A stretch of 64,000 nucleotides of DNA. It comes from an uncultured Pseudodesulfovibrio sp. GTDB taxonomy: Bacteria; Desulfobacterota; Desulfovibrionia; Desulfovibrionales; Desulfovibrionaceae. The notes under the pieces are model-generated. The model had not been told where the DNA came from. It searched no databases and saw nothing but the letters and a program-made list of their open reading frames with translations. Made by a program: the position numbers and the translations under genes. Each line of letters begins with the position of its first letter. Within the stretch, counting starts at the first letter, position 1. The stretch is from the NCBI RefSeq assembly GCF_963677845.1, contig NZ_OY782498.1, forward strand, positions 506,001 through 570,000, written 5' to 3'. Below are positions 52,332 to 61,158 of the stretch, one piece after another.

Positions 52332-52405
52332 GAAGATGCTCCTCTTTCAATGGCGTTATGTCGTGTTATCCCGAATTTAGGTGGTTTCGATGTTCTTCAT
52401 AATAA

Positions 52406-54307
52406 TTATTCCTTAACGACCGAGTTGCGCCCGGACTCTTTGGCACTGTAAAGAGCAGCGTCGGCTCGTTTGAGAATGTTGGCAACTGTATCATTTTCTT
52501 GAATGGAAGCAACGCCTATGCTGACTGTGACAGTTAATTTTGCTTCTTCTGTAGGGATAGGGTTGTTGGCAGCAATGGAGCGAATGCGTTCCGCTACTTC
52601 CATTGCTCGCTCCTCATTTGTTTCAACAAGAATGGCGGCGAACTCTTCACCACCCAATCGTGCGAAGATGTCGCTTTGGCGTAGGTCCGCCCGACAGCGC
52701 AGAGCAAATGTACGCAAGACTTCATCGCCGATGGCATGTCCGTATGTGTCGTTAACGCGTTTGAAGTGATCAAGGTCAAACATAAGTACTGCCATGGACC
52801 GTTTAAATCGTTGCGTTCTGACTATCTCATCCCGTGCAATTTGGAAAAAGGCGTGACGGTTGTATGCCCCGGTAAGTTGGTCGCGAGTGGCCATCCGTTC
52901 GAGCTTGGCCTCCAAACGACGTTTTTCTGTCACGTCGTGGACAATGGAGTAGTGCAGTTGGCGGTTGGCCAAGGATACCGGCCCGGTGAAGACTTCAACG
53001 TGACGTTTGGTGCTGTCTTTTAATGTGTGGCAATGTTTGAAGTAGTTTCGTCGTTCGGCTGTTGCCTTTTGGAGTTCTTCATACATTTCCTGATCAGACA
53101 TGCAGTCCAGATCGCGAATGGACATGGAAGTCAGTTCTTCATTGGAGTAGCCGTAGTATTGGCAGGCTGCGGGATTGACAAATTGAATGGTTGAATCCAA
53201 AGGGTCGTGGAGTAACATGACCGCTTTGTTGTCTTCAAAAAAAGCTCGATGCAGTTCGTCGCGTTCTTTGAATGCTTTTCGGGCTTCCACCTGAGCGGTT
53301 ACATCTTGAAGAACGCCGTTGAAAGAGTCGTCCGGGTTGATCCTACCACTCATTTCAACCCAGATGACTGTTCCATCTTTACGAAGCAGTCTTGTTTGGA
53401 AATTGGAAATTACGCCTGTGGCATTAAGGTCAGTCCAGAGTTTTTCTCGATCTGTGATGTCGGCATAATGCAAATTGGCATTTTCACCACTCATTTCTTC
53501 AACCGATGAATACCCCATGATCTCGGCGATAGTTTTGTTAGCTTCTTTTATGGTCCCATCAGGTCGGACTTGATAAATGCCGACCAATGCGTTGTCGAAG
53601 AGTTGGCGATACCGTTGTTTGCTGTCGGCCAAGGCCGCTTCTTTTTGAGAGATATGTCGTATCAAGGAGTTATGGGCTGAAATAACTTCGCCTATTTCAT
53701 CATCGCTTTTCCACGAGACCTGAGCCCATTGATCGGTCCCTTCCGTAGCCCGGATGGCGTGCAATAATTTTTTGAGAGGGGTACCGATGGTGGAGTGGTA
53801 AGCGTAAATGCCTGCAATGCTGAAGACGATAATGCTTAAAAAGAAGCGTACCGCTTGTCCTGTTATATATTGGAGGAATTGTTTTTCTGCATCGGCGTAT
53901 GAATAATAGACTTCCAATCTACCGAGGTCTACTCGGCTGCCATCTGGCTGTCGTTTATAGATAGCTTGCTCTACGGTCAGGATCTCGGGATCTTCTTCAG
54001 GGAGGATTCCGTAGGTAAGGAAACTGATGTCTTTCTGGTCGAAGAGTTGTGCTCCCAGCATAGCTGGATTGCTGGTAATTGTGCCAAGGGCACTGACCAG
54101 TTCTTCTGTCTGAAAATTCCACATGAGATCGTCAAGGATTCGACTGAGAGAGGTCGCGAAGACTTCAACGTCAGTATCAATTTCATTTTTGATGTCATGT
54201 TGAGTGGTGTATCCGAAGAACAACATTATCAGAAGAGCCGCCGTAAGAAGTGGAGGAAGCGTTCGCGCCAGGAATTTGATGAAGAGTGAATTGGAATATG
54301 AGGACAT
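52406..54307 (-). CDS. Membrane PAS-GGDEF diguanylate cyclase
   Basis: 633 aa from the ATG at 54307 (MSSYSNSLFIKFLAR). TM1 near residues 12-30, a periplasmic sensor region to about 150, TM2 near 155-175, a HAMP-like segment, two PAS domains (about 235-350 and 355-470; R-Q-L-F-D-N-A-L-V-G-I-Y-Q and S-I-R-D-L-D-C-M-S near the second), then a GGDEF domain with R-L-G-G-E-E-F near residue 545 and an R-Q-S-D inhibitory site five residues before it. It is catalytically complete and should make c-di-GMP. It lies seven bases after the thiamine-binding-like gene. Confidence 0.92.
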   Translation of the reverse strand: MSSYSNSLFIKFLARTLPPLLTAALLIMLFFGYTTQHDIKNEIDTDVEVFATSLSRILDDLMWNFQTEELVSALGTITSNPAMLGAQLFDQKDISFLTYGILPEEDPEILTVEQAIYKRQPDGSRVDLGRLEVYYSYADAEKQFLQYITGQAVRFFLSIIVFSIAGIYAYHSTIGTPLKKLLHAIRATEGTDQWAQVSWKSDDEIGEVISAHNSLIRHISQKEAALADSKQRYRQLFDNALVGIYQVRPDGTIKEANKTIAEIMGYSSVEEMSGENANLHYADITDREKLWTDLNATGVISNFQTRLLRKDGTVIWVEMSGRINPDDSFNGVLQDVTAQVEARKAFKERDELHRAFFEDNKAVMLLHDPLDSTIQFVNPAACQYYGYSNEELTSMSIRDLDCMSDQEMYEELQKATAERRNYFKHCHTLKDSTKRHVEVFTGPVSLANRQLHYSIVHDVTEKRRLEAKLERMATRDQLTGAYNRHAFFQIARDEIVRTQRFKRSMAVLMFDLDHFKRVNDTYGHAIGDEVLRTFALRCRADLRQSDIFARLGGEEFAAILVETNEERAMEVAERIRSIAANNPIPTEEAKLTVTVSIGVASIQENDTVANILKRADAALYSAKESGRNSVVKE

Positions 54308-54314
54308 GGCGGTT

Positions 54315-54614
54315 TTACCGTCGCTTATCTTGAACACTACGCACTTTGTCGGCGAGGCCGTTGCTGCGTCCTTTTTTGCAGTCGGCTTTGAAGTTGAGAA
54401 AGATTCGATCAGAATCGTCTTTGAGCTCTTGATAACACGCATCGACAACCGTCATGACATCTTCCCACTCTCCTTCAATGGATGTCCCCATGGGACCGAG
54501 TTGATATGCTAGCCCGGATTGCTCAATGATGTGGAGCACACGTGCTACATACGGACTCAGACTATTATTCCCTTTGTCCATGGGAAAAATGGAAAAATCA
54601 ATGATGACGCTCAT
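54315..54614 (-). CDS. MTH1187/YkoF-type thiamine-binding-like protein
   Basis: 99 aa from the ATG at 54614 (MSVIIDFSIFPMDKG), with AAGGA six bases upstream; the longer open frame to 54776 is not supported. The family motif F-S-I-F-P-M-D-K-G near residue 8, A-Y-Q-L-G-P-M-G-T-S-I-E-G near residue 35 and D-S-D-R-I-F-L-N-F-K-A-D near residue 70 are kept. Related proteins bind thiamine or its hydroxymethylpyrimidine moiety. It is upstream of the GGDEF gene in an apparent operon. Confidence 0.85.
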   Translation of the reverse strand: MSVIIDFSIFPMDKGNNSLSPYVARVLHIIEQSGLAYQLGPMGTSIEGEWEDVMTVVDACYQELKDDSDRIFLNFKADCKKGRSNGLADKVRSVQDKRR

Positions 54615-54968
54615 GAAAATCCTTGAGAGTAAGAGTGAAATTTTAAAATTATCAGCATTACTATAGTCTAGGTTTGGGGGGGTGTCCAAGTCAATTATAT
54701 TTGGAACAATTGTGTTACGTAAAAGAAAGACTGCAGACATGGGTGAGCGTGTGTGAATGGTTGTGAATTGTTGCACTTATGCCCTTTGTGAATATCGAAT
54801 AAATTGGCTTGCTGCTGCGGTTTTTAGGTGGTTTTTACCTCGTCGCAAGAGTGTTGTTGGAGTATGTAGCGTGCCGATTCGCTTGAAAGTTTTTTACAGT
54901 TCCCTATTGATTTTGTTTGTAAACCGCGCTACGAGATTGTTAATTAATTTTTCCGGGGGGTTATAGCA
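54615..54968. other. Intergenic region upstream of hynBA
   Basis: No gene supported; a 69-codon plus-strand frame at 54757-54966 has no conserved features. The stretch is AT-rich, with TTGTGAA-like half sites at about 54768 and 54788 and TTGTTAATTAA near 54940, which resemble Rex or FNR-type half sites but have no good partner halves. It should hold the hyn promoter. Confidence 0.4.
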
Positions 54969-55078
54969 CGAACTCGGGAAAAGAGTGTTAAAAGTGCTAC
55001 GTTTATTGAAAACGTGGCATAAAGATGGTTTAGGTCCGAGTTCGGGCGTGTGCCCGACGGTTATGCAAAGAGGATAAC
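54969..55078 (+). promoter_or_regulatory. Structured leader upstream of hynB
   Basis: CGAACTCGG (54969-54977) is exactly complementary to CCGAGTTCG (55036-55044). Between them is GCTACGTTT (54996-55004) with AAACGTGGC (55010-55018), a 9-bp stem with one G-U pair around ATTGA. The downstream hairpin TCGGGC-GTGT-GCCCGA (55042-55057) overlaps the end of the outer stem by three bases, so the two cannot form fully at once. A GTTAT/ATAAC pair follows at about 55060-55078. The alternative folds suggest an RNA switch; alternatively the inner repeat is a protein operator. Confidence 0.42.
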
Positions 55079-55124
55079 GGTGTTCTCACGTCATAACAGA
55101 CTCATTTTATTACGGAGGTGTTCT

Positions 55125-56111
55125 ATGAAATTTTCCGTAGGTCATGGCAAGGAAGGAGCCGTGGAACGGCTGGAAAAGCGCGGCGTTTCTCGCCGTGATT
55201 TCATGAAGTTCTGCGGAACCGTGGCCGCAGTGATGGGCATGGGTCCGGCTTTCGCTCCGAAAGTCGCCGAAGCTCTCACTAGTGACAACAGGCCCGACGT
55301 CGTTTGGCTGCACAATGCTGAATGTACCGGTTGTTCCGAATCCATTCTGAGGACTGTCGAGCCTTATATCGATGCCCTTATTCTGGACTACATCTCGCTG
55401 AACTACCATGAGACTCTCATGGCAGCAGCGGGCCACGCAGCTGAAAAAGCTCTGTGGGATACCGTCGCTGGCGGCAACTTTGTTGCAGTCATCGAAGGTG
55501 GCGTGCCCACCGCTCCGGCTGGTACAGCCAATGAGCCTGGTGCACACGGCAAGGTTGGCGGGCACACAATGCTCGAAAATACCACCAAGGTCGTTGAGGC
55601 CGCTGCCGCTACAATTACATATGGTACCTGTGCTGCCTACGGTGGCGTACAGAAAGCCGCTCCGAATCCGACTGCCGCAAAGGGCGTCGGTGAACTGTTC
55701 CCCGGCAAGGCCATCATTAACGTGCCTGGCTGCCCGCCGAACCCGTTCTCCCTGGTTGGTACAATCGTGCATTTCCTGACCAAGGGCATCCCGGAACTCG
55801 ACGATGTCGGTCGTCCGGTACCCTTCTACGGTGAAACCGTGCATGACAACTGCCCCAGGCAGGAGTTCTTTGATAATGACCAGTTTGCACCTTCCTTCGG
55901 TTCCGAGGAAGCTCGCAAGGGCTGGTGTCTGCGTAAGCTCGGTTGTCGCGGTCCTGAGACCTACAACAACTGCGCTACTGTCAAGTTCAACCAGTACAAC
56001 TGGCCTGTTCAGGCCGGCCACCCCTGCATCGGCTGTTCTCAGCCTGATTTCTGGGATGGTGCTGACTGGGATGGCGAAACTCACATGTATGCTGACCTCA
56101 CCGACCTCTAG
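55125..56111 (+). CDS. hynB: Periplasmic [NiFe] hydrogenase small subunit
   Basis: 328 aa from the ATG at 55125, with GGAGG nine bases upstream. A Tat signal (R-R-D-F-M-K near residues 23-28, then a hydrophobic stretch to about 50) exports the dimer folded. The mature part has C-T-G-C-S-E for the proximal cluster near residue 67, T-Y-G-T-C-A-A-Y near residue 167, P-G-C-P-P-N near residue 205, and the C-terminal cysteines for the medial and distal clusters ([23 protein letters not shown]). Three Fe-S clusters are expected. No TM anchor, so soluble periplasmic. Confidence 0.96.
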   Translation: MKFSVGHGKEGAVERLEKRGVSRRDFMKFCGTVAAVMGMGPAFAPKVAEALTSDNRPDVVWLHNAECTGCSESILRTVEPYIDALILDYISLNYHETLMAAAGHAAEKALWDTVAGGNFVAVIEGGVPTAPAGTANEPGAHGKVGGHTMLENTTKVVEAAAATITYGTCAAYGGVQKAAPNPTAAKGVGELFPGKAIINVPGCPPNPFSLVGTIVHFLTKGIPELDDVGRPVPFYGETVHDNCPRQEFFDNDQFAPSFGSEEARKGWCLRKLGCRGPETYNNCATVKFNQYNWPVQAGHPCIGCSQPDFWDGADWDGETHMYADLTDL

Positions 56112-56177
56112 TCGAAGGTTCACTACAGTTTCGCTCAACTAAAGCAGACAAGTTAGAATTCTTAAGGAGGATACAAT

Positions 56178-57896
56178 ATGTCTGGTTGCTCCCCTAAAGC
56201 CGCCCCGATGGCGCACGGGAAACACGATGTCGTAGTTGACCCGGTCACTAGGATCGAAGGTCACCTTCGCGTTGAAGCCGTGGTCGAAGACGGCAAAATC
56301 GTAGACGTCCGCAGCAGCTCCCAGCTGTTCCGCGGTCTGGAGATCATCCTGAAAGGCCGTGATCCCCGCGATGCCCAGCACTTTACCCAGCGTTCCTGCG
56401 GTGTCTGTACTTACGTGCACGCACTCGCATCCATCCGCTGTGTTGACAACGCCGTTGGCGTTGATAAAGAACTGCCCCACAATGCCACCATCATTCGTAA
56501 CTTGGTGATGGCTGCGCAGTTCATGCATGATCATATCGTGCACTTCTATCATCTGCATGCTCTTGACTTCGTCGATGTCGCAGGTTGCCTGTCCGCTGAC
56601 GTAGACAAGACCGCAGAAATTGCCGTTGCCGTTTCCAAGACCGTCCGTCAGGATCCGAAGATCGTTTCCAGCAAGGAAGACCTTCAGAAGACTAAGGACA
56701 CCGTCAAGGGTATCGTCGACTCCGGTCGTCTCGGCATCTTCACCAACGCTTACTTCCTCGGTGGCCATCCGGCTTACATCCTGCCCCCCGAAGTTAACCT
56801 GTTGGCTACCAATCACTACCTGAATGCTCTGCACCTGCAGGTCAAGGCCGCTCGTGCCATGGCTGTTTTTGGTGCAAAGAACCCGCATACCCAGTTTACT
56901 GTCATGGGCGGCGTGACCTGCTACGAAGGTCTCACCGACAAGTACATCAATGACTTCCTGGCTCTGTACTCTGATATCATGGACTTCATCCTTGATTGTT
57001 ACATCCCTGACCTCATTGCTGTCGCCAGCTACTACAAAGACTGGGCTTCCATTGGTGGTACCACCAACTTCATGAGCTTCGGTGAATATCCCGCACAGGG
57101 CGGCGAAGCCGATCTGAACTCCCGCTATGTCAAGCCGGGCGTCATCATGAACCGTGACTTCACCAACGTGCAGGACTTTGATCCTTCCATGATCGAAGAA
57201 CACGTCAAGCACTCCTGGTATAAGGAAGATTCTCCGAAGCATCCTTATGCAGGTGTCACTGATCCCATGTACACCAGCCTGGATGACAAGACCAAGTACT
57301 CCTGGATGAAGGCTCCTCGCTACAACGGCAAAGCCGTTGAGGTTGGCCCTCTGGCTACTTGCCTCGTCAACTACGGTAAAGGTCAGCCCGAATTCGTCAA
57401 GTACACCAACTTCGTACTTGAAAAGCTCGGCGTGGGCGCAGAAGCTCTGTTCTCCACTCTCGGTCGTACCGGCGCACGCGGCATTGAATGCCTCGTAACC
57501 GCCCTTAAGACCGGTGATTGGGTCAATGACCTGAAAGAAAACGTTGCCAAGGGCAATGTCGACATCTGCAAGGATTGGGATATGCCCGCCGAAGCACAGG
57601 GTGTCGGTTACGTCAACGCTCCCCGTGGCGCTCTGAGCCATTGGATGAGCATTAAAGACAGCAAGATCGACAACTTCCAGCTCGTGGTTCCGTCCACTTG
57701 GAACCTCGGTCCCCGCTGTGACAATGACATTCCTGGTCCGACTGAAGAAGCTTTGCTGGACAACACACCGATCGCCGATCCGGAACGTCCGGTCGAGATC
57801 CTGCGTACCGTCCACTCCTATGACCCCTGCATCGCTTGTGGCGTGCACGTCATTGACAACAAGACCGGTAACGTCAAGAAGTTCCGTATCCTGTAG
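56178..57896 (+). CDS. hynA: Periplasmic [NiFe] hydrogenase large subunit
   Basis: 572 aa. The Ni-Fe site is provided by R-S-C-G-V-C near residue 72 and D-P-C-I-A-C-G-V-H at residues 549-557. The last 15 residues after His557 are the extension removed by the maturation protease. Both Ni-binding positions are Cys, so this is [NiFe] and not the selenocysteine [NiFeSe] type. AAGGAGG precedes the ATG 66 bp after hynB. Oxidises hydrogen for sulfate reduction with cytochrome c3 as partner (family knowledge). Confidence 0.97.
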   Translation: MSGCSPKAAPMAHGKHDVVVDPVTRIEGHLRVEAVVEDGKIVDVRSSSQLFRGLEIILKGRDPRDAQHFTQRSCGVCTYVHALASIRCVDNAVGVDKELPHNATIIRNLVMAAQFMHDHIVHFYHLHALDFVDVAGCLSADVDKTAEIAVAVSKTVRQDPKIVSSKEDLQKTKDTVKGIVDSGRLGIFTNAYFLGGHPAYILPPEVNLLATNHYLNALHLQVKAARAMAVFGAKNPHTQFTVMGGVTCYEGLTDKYINDFLALYSDIMDFILDCYIPDLIAVASYYKDWASIGGTTNFMSFGEYPAQGGEADLNSRYVKPGVIMNRDFTNVQDFDPSMIEEHVKHSWYKEDSPKHPYAGVTDPMYTSLDDKTKYSWMKAPRYNGKAVEVGPLATCLVNYGKGQPEFVKYTNFVLEKLGVGAEALFSTLGRTGARGIECLVTALKTGDWVNDLKENVAKGNVDICKDWDMPAEAQGVGYVNAPRGALSHWMSIKDSKIDNFQLVVPSTWNLGPRCDNDIPGPTEEALLDNTPIADPERPVEILRTVHSYDPCIACGVHVIDNKTGNVKKFRIL

Positions 57897-57922
57897 TCTC
57901 TACAGATTCGAACGCACTTATA

Positions 57923-57956
57923 AGAGAGCTCGGCTGAGGCCGGGCTCTCTTTTTTA
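57923..57956 (+). terminator. hynBA terminator
   Basis: AGAGAGC-T-CGGC and GCCG-G-GCTCTCT stem, four-base loop, then seven T residues, 26 bases after the hynA stop. Confidence 0.92.
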
Positions 57957-57986
57957 TTGTCTGATTTTCCTTATTTAATGGCGTTT

Positions 57987-58031
57987 TGTGCTGAAGATGA
58001 GATGTCTTTTTGACGTTGTTGGAATTGACCG
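57987..58031 (+). promoter_or_regulatory. Shared upstream element, copy B
   Basis: Partner of the element at 28105-28151 (about 80 percent identity over 45 bp by eye), placed 45 bp before the start of the next small membrane-protein gene. Confidence 0.45.
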
Positions 58032-58076
58032 GCGGGATGAGCTGGGATACGGATGAGGTGCAGAGGATAGAATGTT

Positions 58077-58568
58077 ATGAGCCGTAGAATGAAAAATGCT
58101 TTACGTTATGTGAAAGCTGCTCCGTGGCCATATATGACCGGAGTAATGTCATTACTGTTGGCCATTGGACTTAAATGGACTGGAATTGTTCACTGGATGA
58201 CTGGTGATTTCCCTCAGGCTGCTGTTTTTGGCTGGTGGGGAGTCTGCTGGTTGGTGGTGGCTCTATTCGCTTTGGCCGATGGCGTTTCCCGTCATCGGGA
58301 ATACAAACGAATCAAGGGAATGTTGCTTAAATACGGTTTTAGTGAACGTATACTAGAACCTTTGGCGCGTTCGCGATGTCAGCGGGATGCCGCTCTTCAC
58401 GCCGCTCGAGAGTCTGGACATTACGAACGGGCGAGAAACTATTTTCGTCAACTCGGTTATCGTTGGTATCATATTCTTCCAGACACAGTTGTTCGTAATC
58501 CGTTTTCTTTTATCAGCCCGACTTTTCTCCGTACTTCCTTTATGCCTGGCAAAAAAGCCCGGGTATAA
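58077..58568 (+). CDS. Small two-TM membrane protein, function unknown
   Basis: 163 aa. Two hydrophobic segments near residues 18-38 and 47-67 joined by a short periplasmic loop with Trp residues, then a soluble C-terminal region (residues 75-163) with R-D-A-A-L-H-A-A-R-E-S-G-H-Y-E-R-A-R-N-Y-F and the hydrophobic Y-R-W-Y-H-I-L-P-D-T. It lies between hynBA and an SMR gene and its promoter region carries the shared upstream element. No family recognised. Confidence 0.65.
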   Translation: MSRRMKNALRYVKAAPWPYMTGVMSLLLAIGLKWTGIVHWMTGDFPQAAVFGWWGVCWLVVALFALADGVSRHREYKRIKGMLLKYGFSERILEPLARSRCQRDAALHAARESGHYERARNYFRQLGYRWYHILPDTVVRNPFSFISPTFLRTSFMPGKKARV

Positions 58569-58595
58569 CTGTCATCATTTTCATCGAGATTTATC

Positions 58596-58925
58596 ATGGG
58601 ATATTTTTGGTTGGCTATTGCCATTGTTTCTGAAGTGACCGCAACTTTATTTCTTCCAGCGTGTAAAGGATTCACTCGGGTATGGCCGAGCCTTGCCTGC
58701 GCCACAAGTTACGGATTATCCTTTTATTTTTTAAGTTTAGTACTCAATTCAGTTCCTGTTGGTGTTACATACGCGATTTGGTCTGGTGTCGGCATTGTTC
58801 TTGTCGGTATTCTTGGAGCATATTTTTACAAGCAAATTCCTGATGTCCCAGCAATGATTGGTATGGGACTGATTATTGCCGGTGTAGCAGTTATGAATTT
58901 GTTTTCGAAGACCATAAGTCATTAG
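58596..58925 (+). CDS. SMR-family multidrug efflux protein
   Basis: 109 aa with four transmembrane helices, Y-F-W-L-A-I-A-I-V-S-E-V at the start. Glu13 in TM1 is the conserved proton-coupling glutamate of EmrE. G-V-T-Y-A-I-W-S-G-V-G near residue 58 and G-M-G-L-I-I-A-G-V near residue 90 are conserved. The protein could be a drug/quaternary amine or a guanidinium exporter (Gdx); the sequence alone does not separate them. A terminator shared with the convergent hypC gene follows. Confidence 0.9.
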   Translation: MGYFWLAIAIVSEVTATLFLPACKGFTRVWPSLACATSYGLSFYFLSLVLNSVPVGVTYAIWSGVGIVLVGILGAYFYKQIPDVPAMIGMGLIIAGVAVMNLFSKTISH

Positions 58926-58944
58926 GTGAAAGAACAGGCAATGA

Positions 58945-58976
58945 AAAAGCCCGGACCATAATTGGTCCGGGCTTTT
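58945..58976. terminator. Bidirectional terminator
   Basis: AAAAGCCCGGACCAAT and ATTGGTCCGGGCTTTT form a 15-16 bp stem with almost no loop; it serves the SMR gene (plus) and hypC (minus). Confidence 0.9.
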
Positions 58977-58998
58977 GCGTGTGGTATGATCCGTCGAA

Positions 58999-59256
58999 TT
59001 ACAGCATGTCGTGCTGATATTGTTCGCCGCCCATAAGCTCTACCATGTCACGCAGAATTTTTAATGTTTCCTGCGCCTCCTTGGGATCAAGCTTACGCAG
59101 AGCGAACCCGGCGTGAATGATGATATAATCACCAATGGTCACTTTCTCGTCCATCAACATGATTGAAGCCTGGACCGTGGTGTTGCCTTCACCGACTTTG
59201 CAGGTGGCAACACCTTCAGATATTTCAAGAATTTCGGCTGGTATCGCGAGGCACAT
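58999..59256 (-). CDS. hypC: Hydrogenase maturation chaperone HypC
   Basis: 85 aa from the ATG at 59256 (MCLAIPAEILEIS); the longer frame above lies in the protease gene. The essential Cys2 and the start M-C-L-A-I-P are intact, followed by the beta-barrel G-D-Y-I-I-I-H-A-G-F-A near residue 43 and the H-A-G motif. Delivers the Fe(CN)2CO group to the large subunit. It overlaps the protease gene by 32 bp. Confidence 0.95.
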   Translation of the reverse strand: MCLAIPAEILEISEGVATCKVGEGNTTVQASIMLMDEKVTIGDYIIIHAGFALRKLDPKEAQETLKILRDMVELMGGEQYQHDML

Positions 59257-59788
59257 AGATTTTCTCCGTTGCAGGGTTCGCCATAGAGCGGGACGAGTAT
59301 GTCCCACCGGCTTTTTCTACTTCTTTCAGAACCGCATCGACCACTTCCGGGAGCTTGGTTTCAAGCTCAGGGGACAATGCAGCAGACATGTCCTTGAAGT
59401 TAAACGGTTCAATGCCGTAAAGGATGACGTCATCCGGTGTTTTCCCTATGATACTGCAATTTGCCAACGTGTCGAGCAAGTCAGTCTGATGCATGGAGTT
59501 TTTGAAAGCACAGGCCTTGTTCAAATCTTCGCCAAGTAGGCGGAAGACATCACCGGGCTTGCCGTCATTCAGGACGATGTCAACGATGATCAGATAGTCT
59601 GAATCCATGATCGGACCCATGAGTCGCAGTCCCAAGGTGCCACCGTCCATAACAGTAACATTTGGGGAAAACTCATACTTCTGCTCAAGTTCCTCAGCAA
59701 TCCGAACGCCGAAACCTTCATCCGTGTACAGGACATTTCCGACGCCCAGAATGAGAATTTGTTTGTCATTTTTAGGCATGTTTTTCAT
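59225..59788 (-). CDS. hynC: [NiFe] hydrogenase maturation protease
   Basis: 187 aa (M-K-N-M-P-K-N-D; an ATG at codon 4 is possible). Cuts the C-terminal extension of HynA after nickel insertion. The HycI/HybD-type fold shows L-G-V-G-N-V-L-Y-T-D-E-G-F-G near residue 14 (Glu ligand), V-D-I-V near residue 68 (Asp ligand) and S-M-H-Q-T-D near residue 92 (His ligand). It is encoded with HypC on the strand opposite hynBA. An unrelated pair of genes separates them. Confidence 0.92.
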   Translation of the reverse strand: MKNMPKNDKQILILGVGNVLYTDEGFGVRIAEELEQKYEFSPNVTVMDGGTLGLRLMGPIMDSDYLIIVDIVLNDGKPGDVFRLLGEDLNKACAFKNSMHQTDLLDTLANCSIIGKTPDDVILYGIEPFNFKDMSAALSPELETKLPEVVDAVLKEVEKAGGTYSSRSMANPATEKIYVPRDTSRNS

Positions 59789-59857
59789 TTAGTCGACCAC
59801 ACCGATTTTGGCAACACCTAATATGCTTCGACATGGAAAGTCCGATGAATTTTATCG

Positions 59858-59892
59858 CAAAAAAACAGGTTCCAGTTTTGTACCGGAACCTG
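59858..59892 (-). terminator. Terminator after the methyltransferase gene
   Basis: CAGGTTCC and GGAACCTG enclose an 11-base loop; on the minus strand seven U residues follow. It lies about 25 bases past the stop. Confidence 0.85.
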
Positions 59893-59915
59893 CTGAGTGG
59901 GAATAGTCAGTTTAT

Positions 59916-61013
59916 TTAGCGAGGAGTGGCGTAGTAAAATGTTTTTACAACAGATCCAGGGGAGGATTGTGAACTTTCAACGTCAACGATACGACCACCT
60001 GCCAATTCGACGACTCGTGTGACTGCTTCGACAGGAATAGCGTGACTTTCACTTCTTGGCCTTTTTGTAGAAGAGGTTTCAGTTTGATCTGTGGGCTCTT
60101 TTGTTTGTTGAGGTGTTACTTCCACAGAAAGAGTAATTAAGTCCTTGATCGAATCAGTGAGTTGGGTGTTAAAGTAATTTGTTGGCGTTAGCACGAGTTG
60201 ATAGGAGCCGGGGATCGGTGGAGATGCGGCTTTATATTTAAATTCAAGAGATTGTCCTGGTTCAATAAGCGTAGGCGGGACATTGGTATAGCCGTGCATT
60301 TGTATCATTTCGCCGGTGTTTTTGTTCGCCCAGTGATGCCAGATTCTCGCGGGAGCATTTGTTGTTTTATTTGTCCCGATGGGGTGGGTGCCTGTATTGG
60401 TCACGCGAACCGGAACAGATGCCAGACTCATGTGCTCCATGGTAATTTTGTTAATACTGCTATCGAGTGAACAGTCGATGCCTTCAGCCGGATAGGCATG
60501 AGTGGCTGCAGCGCTAGGGCAGTGGAAACAGGCAAGACCTCCGGGGCGTAGGATGCGGATAAATTCGGCAATGTATCGAAGTGCGACCTGAGGATGTATG
60601 TGTTGTAAGACATGTTCCGTGTATACAAGGTCGTAGCTTCCATGGGGAAAAACCCGCAGATCGTCAGTCTCGTTGAGCCTATATACGCAATGTTTACCAT
60701 GTTTGTTGAGTTGTTTGGCCTGTTTGATCATGGAAGGAGCAATATCGACCCCCACACAGCAGTCGAAGTGCGTGCATAGAGCCTGTGTCAACCTTCCAAC
60801 ACCACAGCCGAAATCCAGGGCCGTCATGCGGCGTTGAGGGAATCCATTGGCGTCCATCCAGTCGGAAAGATGGGTTATAGGTTGGATGCCGGTTTCGAAA
60901 AAATCTTTTTCATCCCACTGGTTATGCTTTTTTTCTGGTGTGGAATAAATGGCCCACATGGCGTCTTCTTCGCCGAAAGTATTCCAGTTTTCTTGTAGTT
61001 CTTTGAGATACAC
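59916..61013 (-). CDS. SAM-dependent methyltransferase with C-terminal beta domain
   Basis: 365 aa, starting at a GTG with AAGGAG eight bases upstream (codons 2-5 read Y-L-K-E). Residues about 60-180 are a class I methyltransferase: A-L-D-F-G-C-G-V-G-R-L-T near residue 65, V-G-V-D-I-A-P-S-M near residue 88 and Y-T-E-H-V-L-Q-H-I-H-P near residue 130. Residues about 200-305 look like an immunoglobulin-like beta-sandwich, then a low-complexity stretch (T-K-E-P-T-D-Q-T-E-T-S-S-T-K) and a short end domain. The fusion suggests a surface glycan or polysaccharide role, but the target is unknown. Confidence 0.75.
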   Translation of the reverse strand: MYLKELQENWNTFGEEDAMWAIYSTPEKKHNQWDEKDFFETGIQPITHLSDWMDANGFPQRRMTALDFGCGVGRLTQALCTHFDCCVGVDIAPSMIKQAKQLNKHGKHCVYRLNETDDLRVFPHGSYDLVYTEHVLQHIHPQVALRYIAEFIRILRPGGLACFHCPSAAATHAYPAEGIDCSLDSSINKITMEHMSLASVPVRVTNTGTHPIGTNKTTNAPARIWHHWANKNTGEMIQMHGYTNVPPTLIEPGQSLEFKYKAASPPIPGSYQLVLTPTNYFNTQLTDSIKDLITLSVEVTPQQTKEPTDQTETSSTKRPRSESHAIPVEAVTRVVELAGGRIVDVESSQSSPGSVVKTFYYATPR

Positions 61014-61106
61014 GCCTGTGTCTCCTTATGGTTCCCGTAGGATGATAGTGTGTTTTTGTAAAAAAATGCACGTACCATGCCAATGGTTTGGTTGATGGAG
61101 ACAAAA

Positions 61107-61136
61107 AAACCGCCCGATCTGTTGACCGGACGGTTT
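61107..61136 (-). terminator. icd terminator
   Basis: AAACCG-CC-CGATCTG and GACCGG-A-CGGTTT stem; on the minus strand it is followed by TTTTTTTGT. About 25 bases after the icd stop. Confidence 0.8.
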
Positions 61137-61158
61137 GATTTTTGTGAAAGGAAGACTG

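Noticed and set aside
54760..54960. TTGTGAA and TTGTTAA words upstream of hynB as Rex or HcpR sites
   Set aside because: Only half sites; no matching second halves at the right spacing.
54757..54966. 69-codon plus-strand frame upstream of hynB
   Set aside because: No ribosome site, unusual Arg/Trp/Cys composition and no recognisable motif; it overlaps the presumed hyn promoter region.
55110..56138. 342-codon minus-strand open frame opposite hynB
   Set aside because: Antisense shadow of hynB; no ribosome site or recognisable domain.
56139..57848. 569-codon minus-strand open frame opposite hynA
   Set aside because: Antisense shadow produced by codon bias of hynA; hynA motifs are unambiguous.
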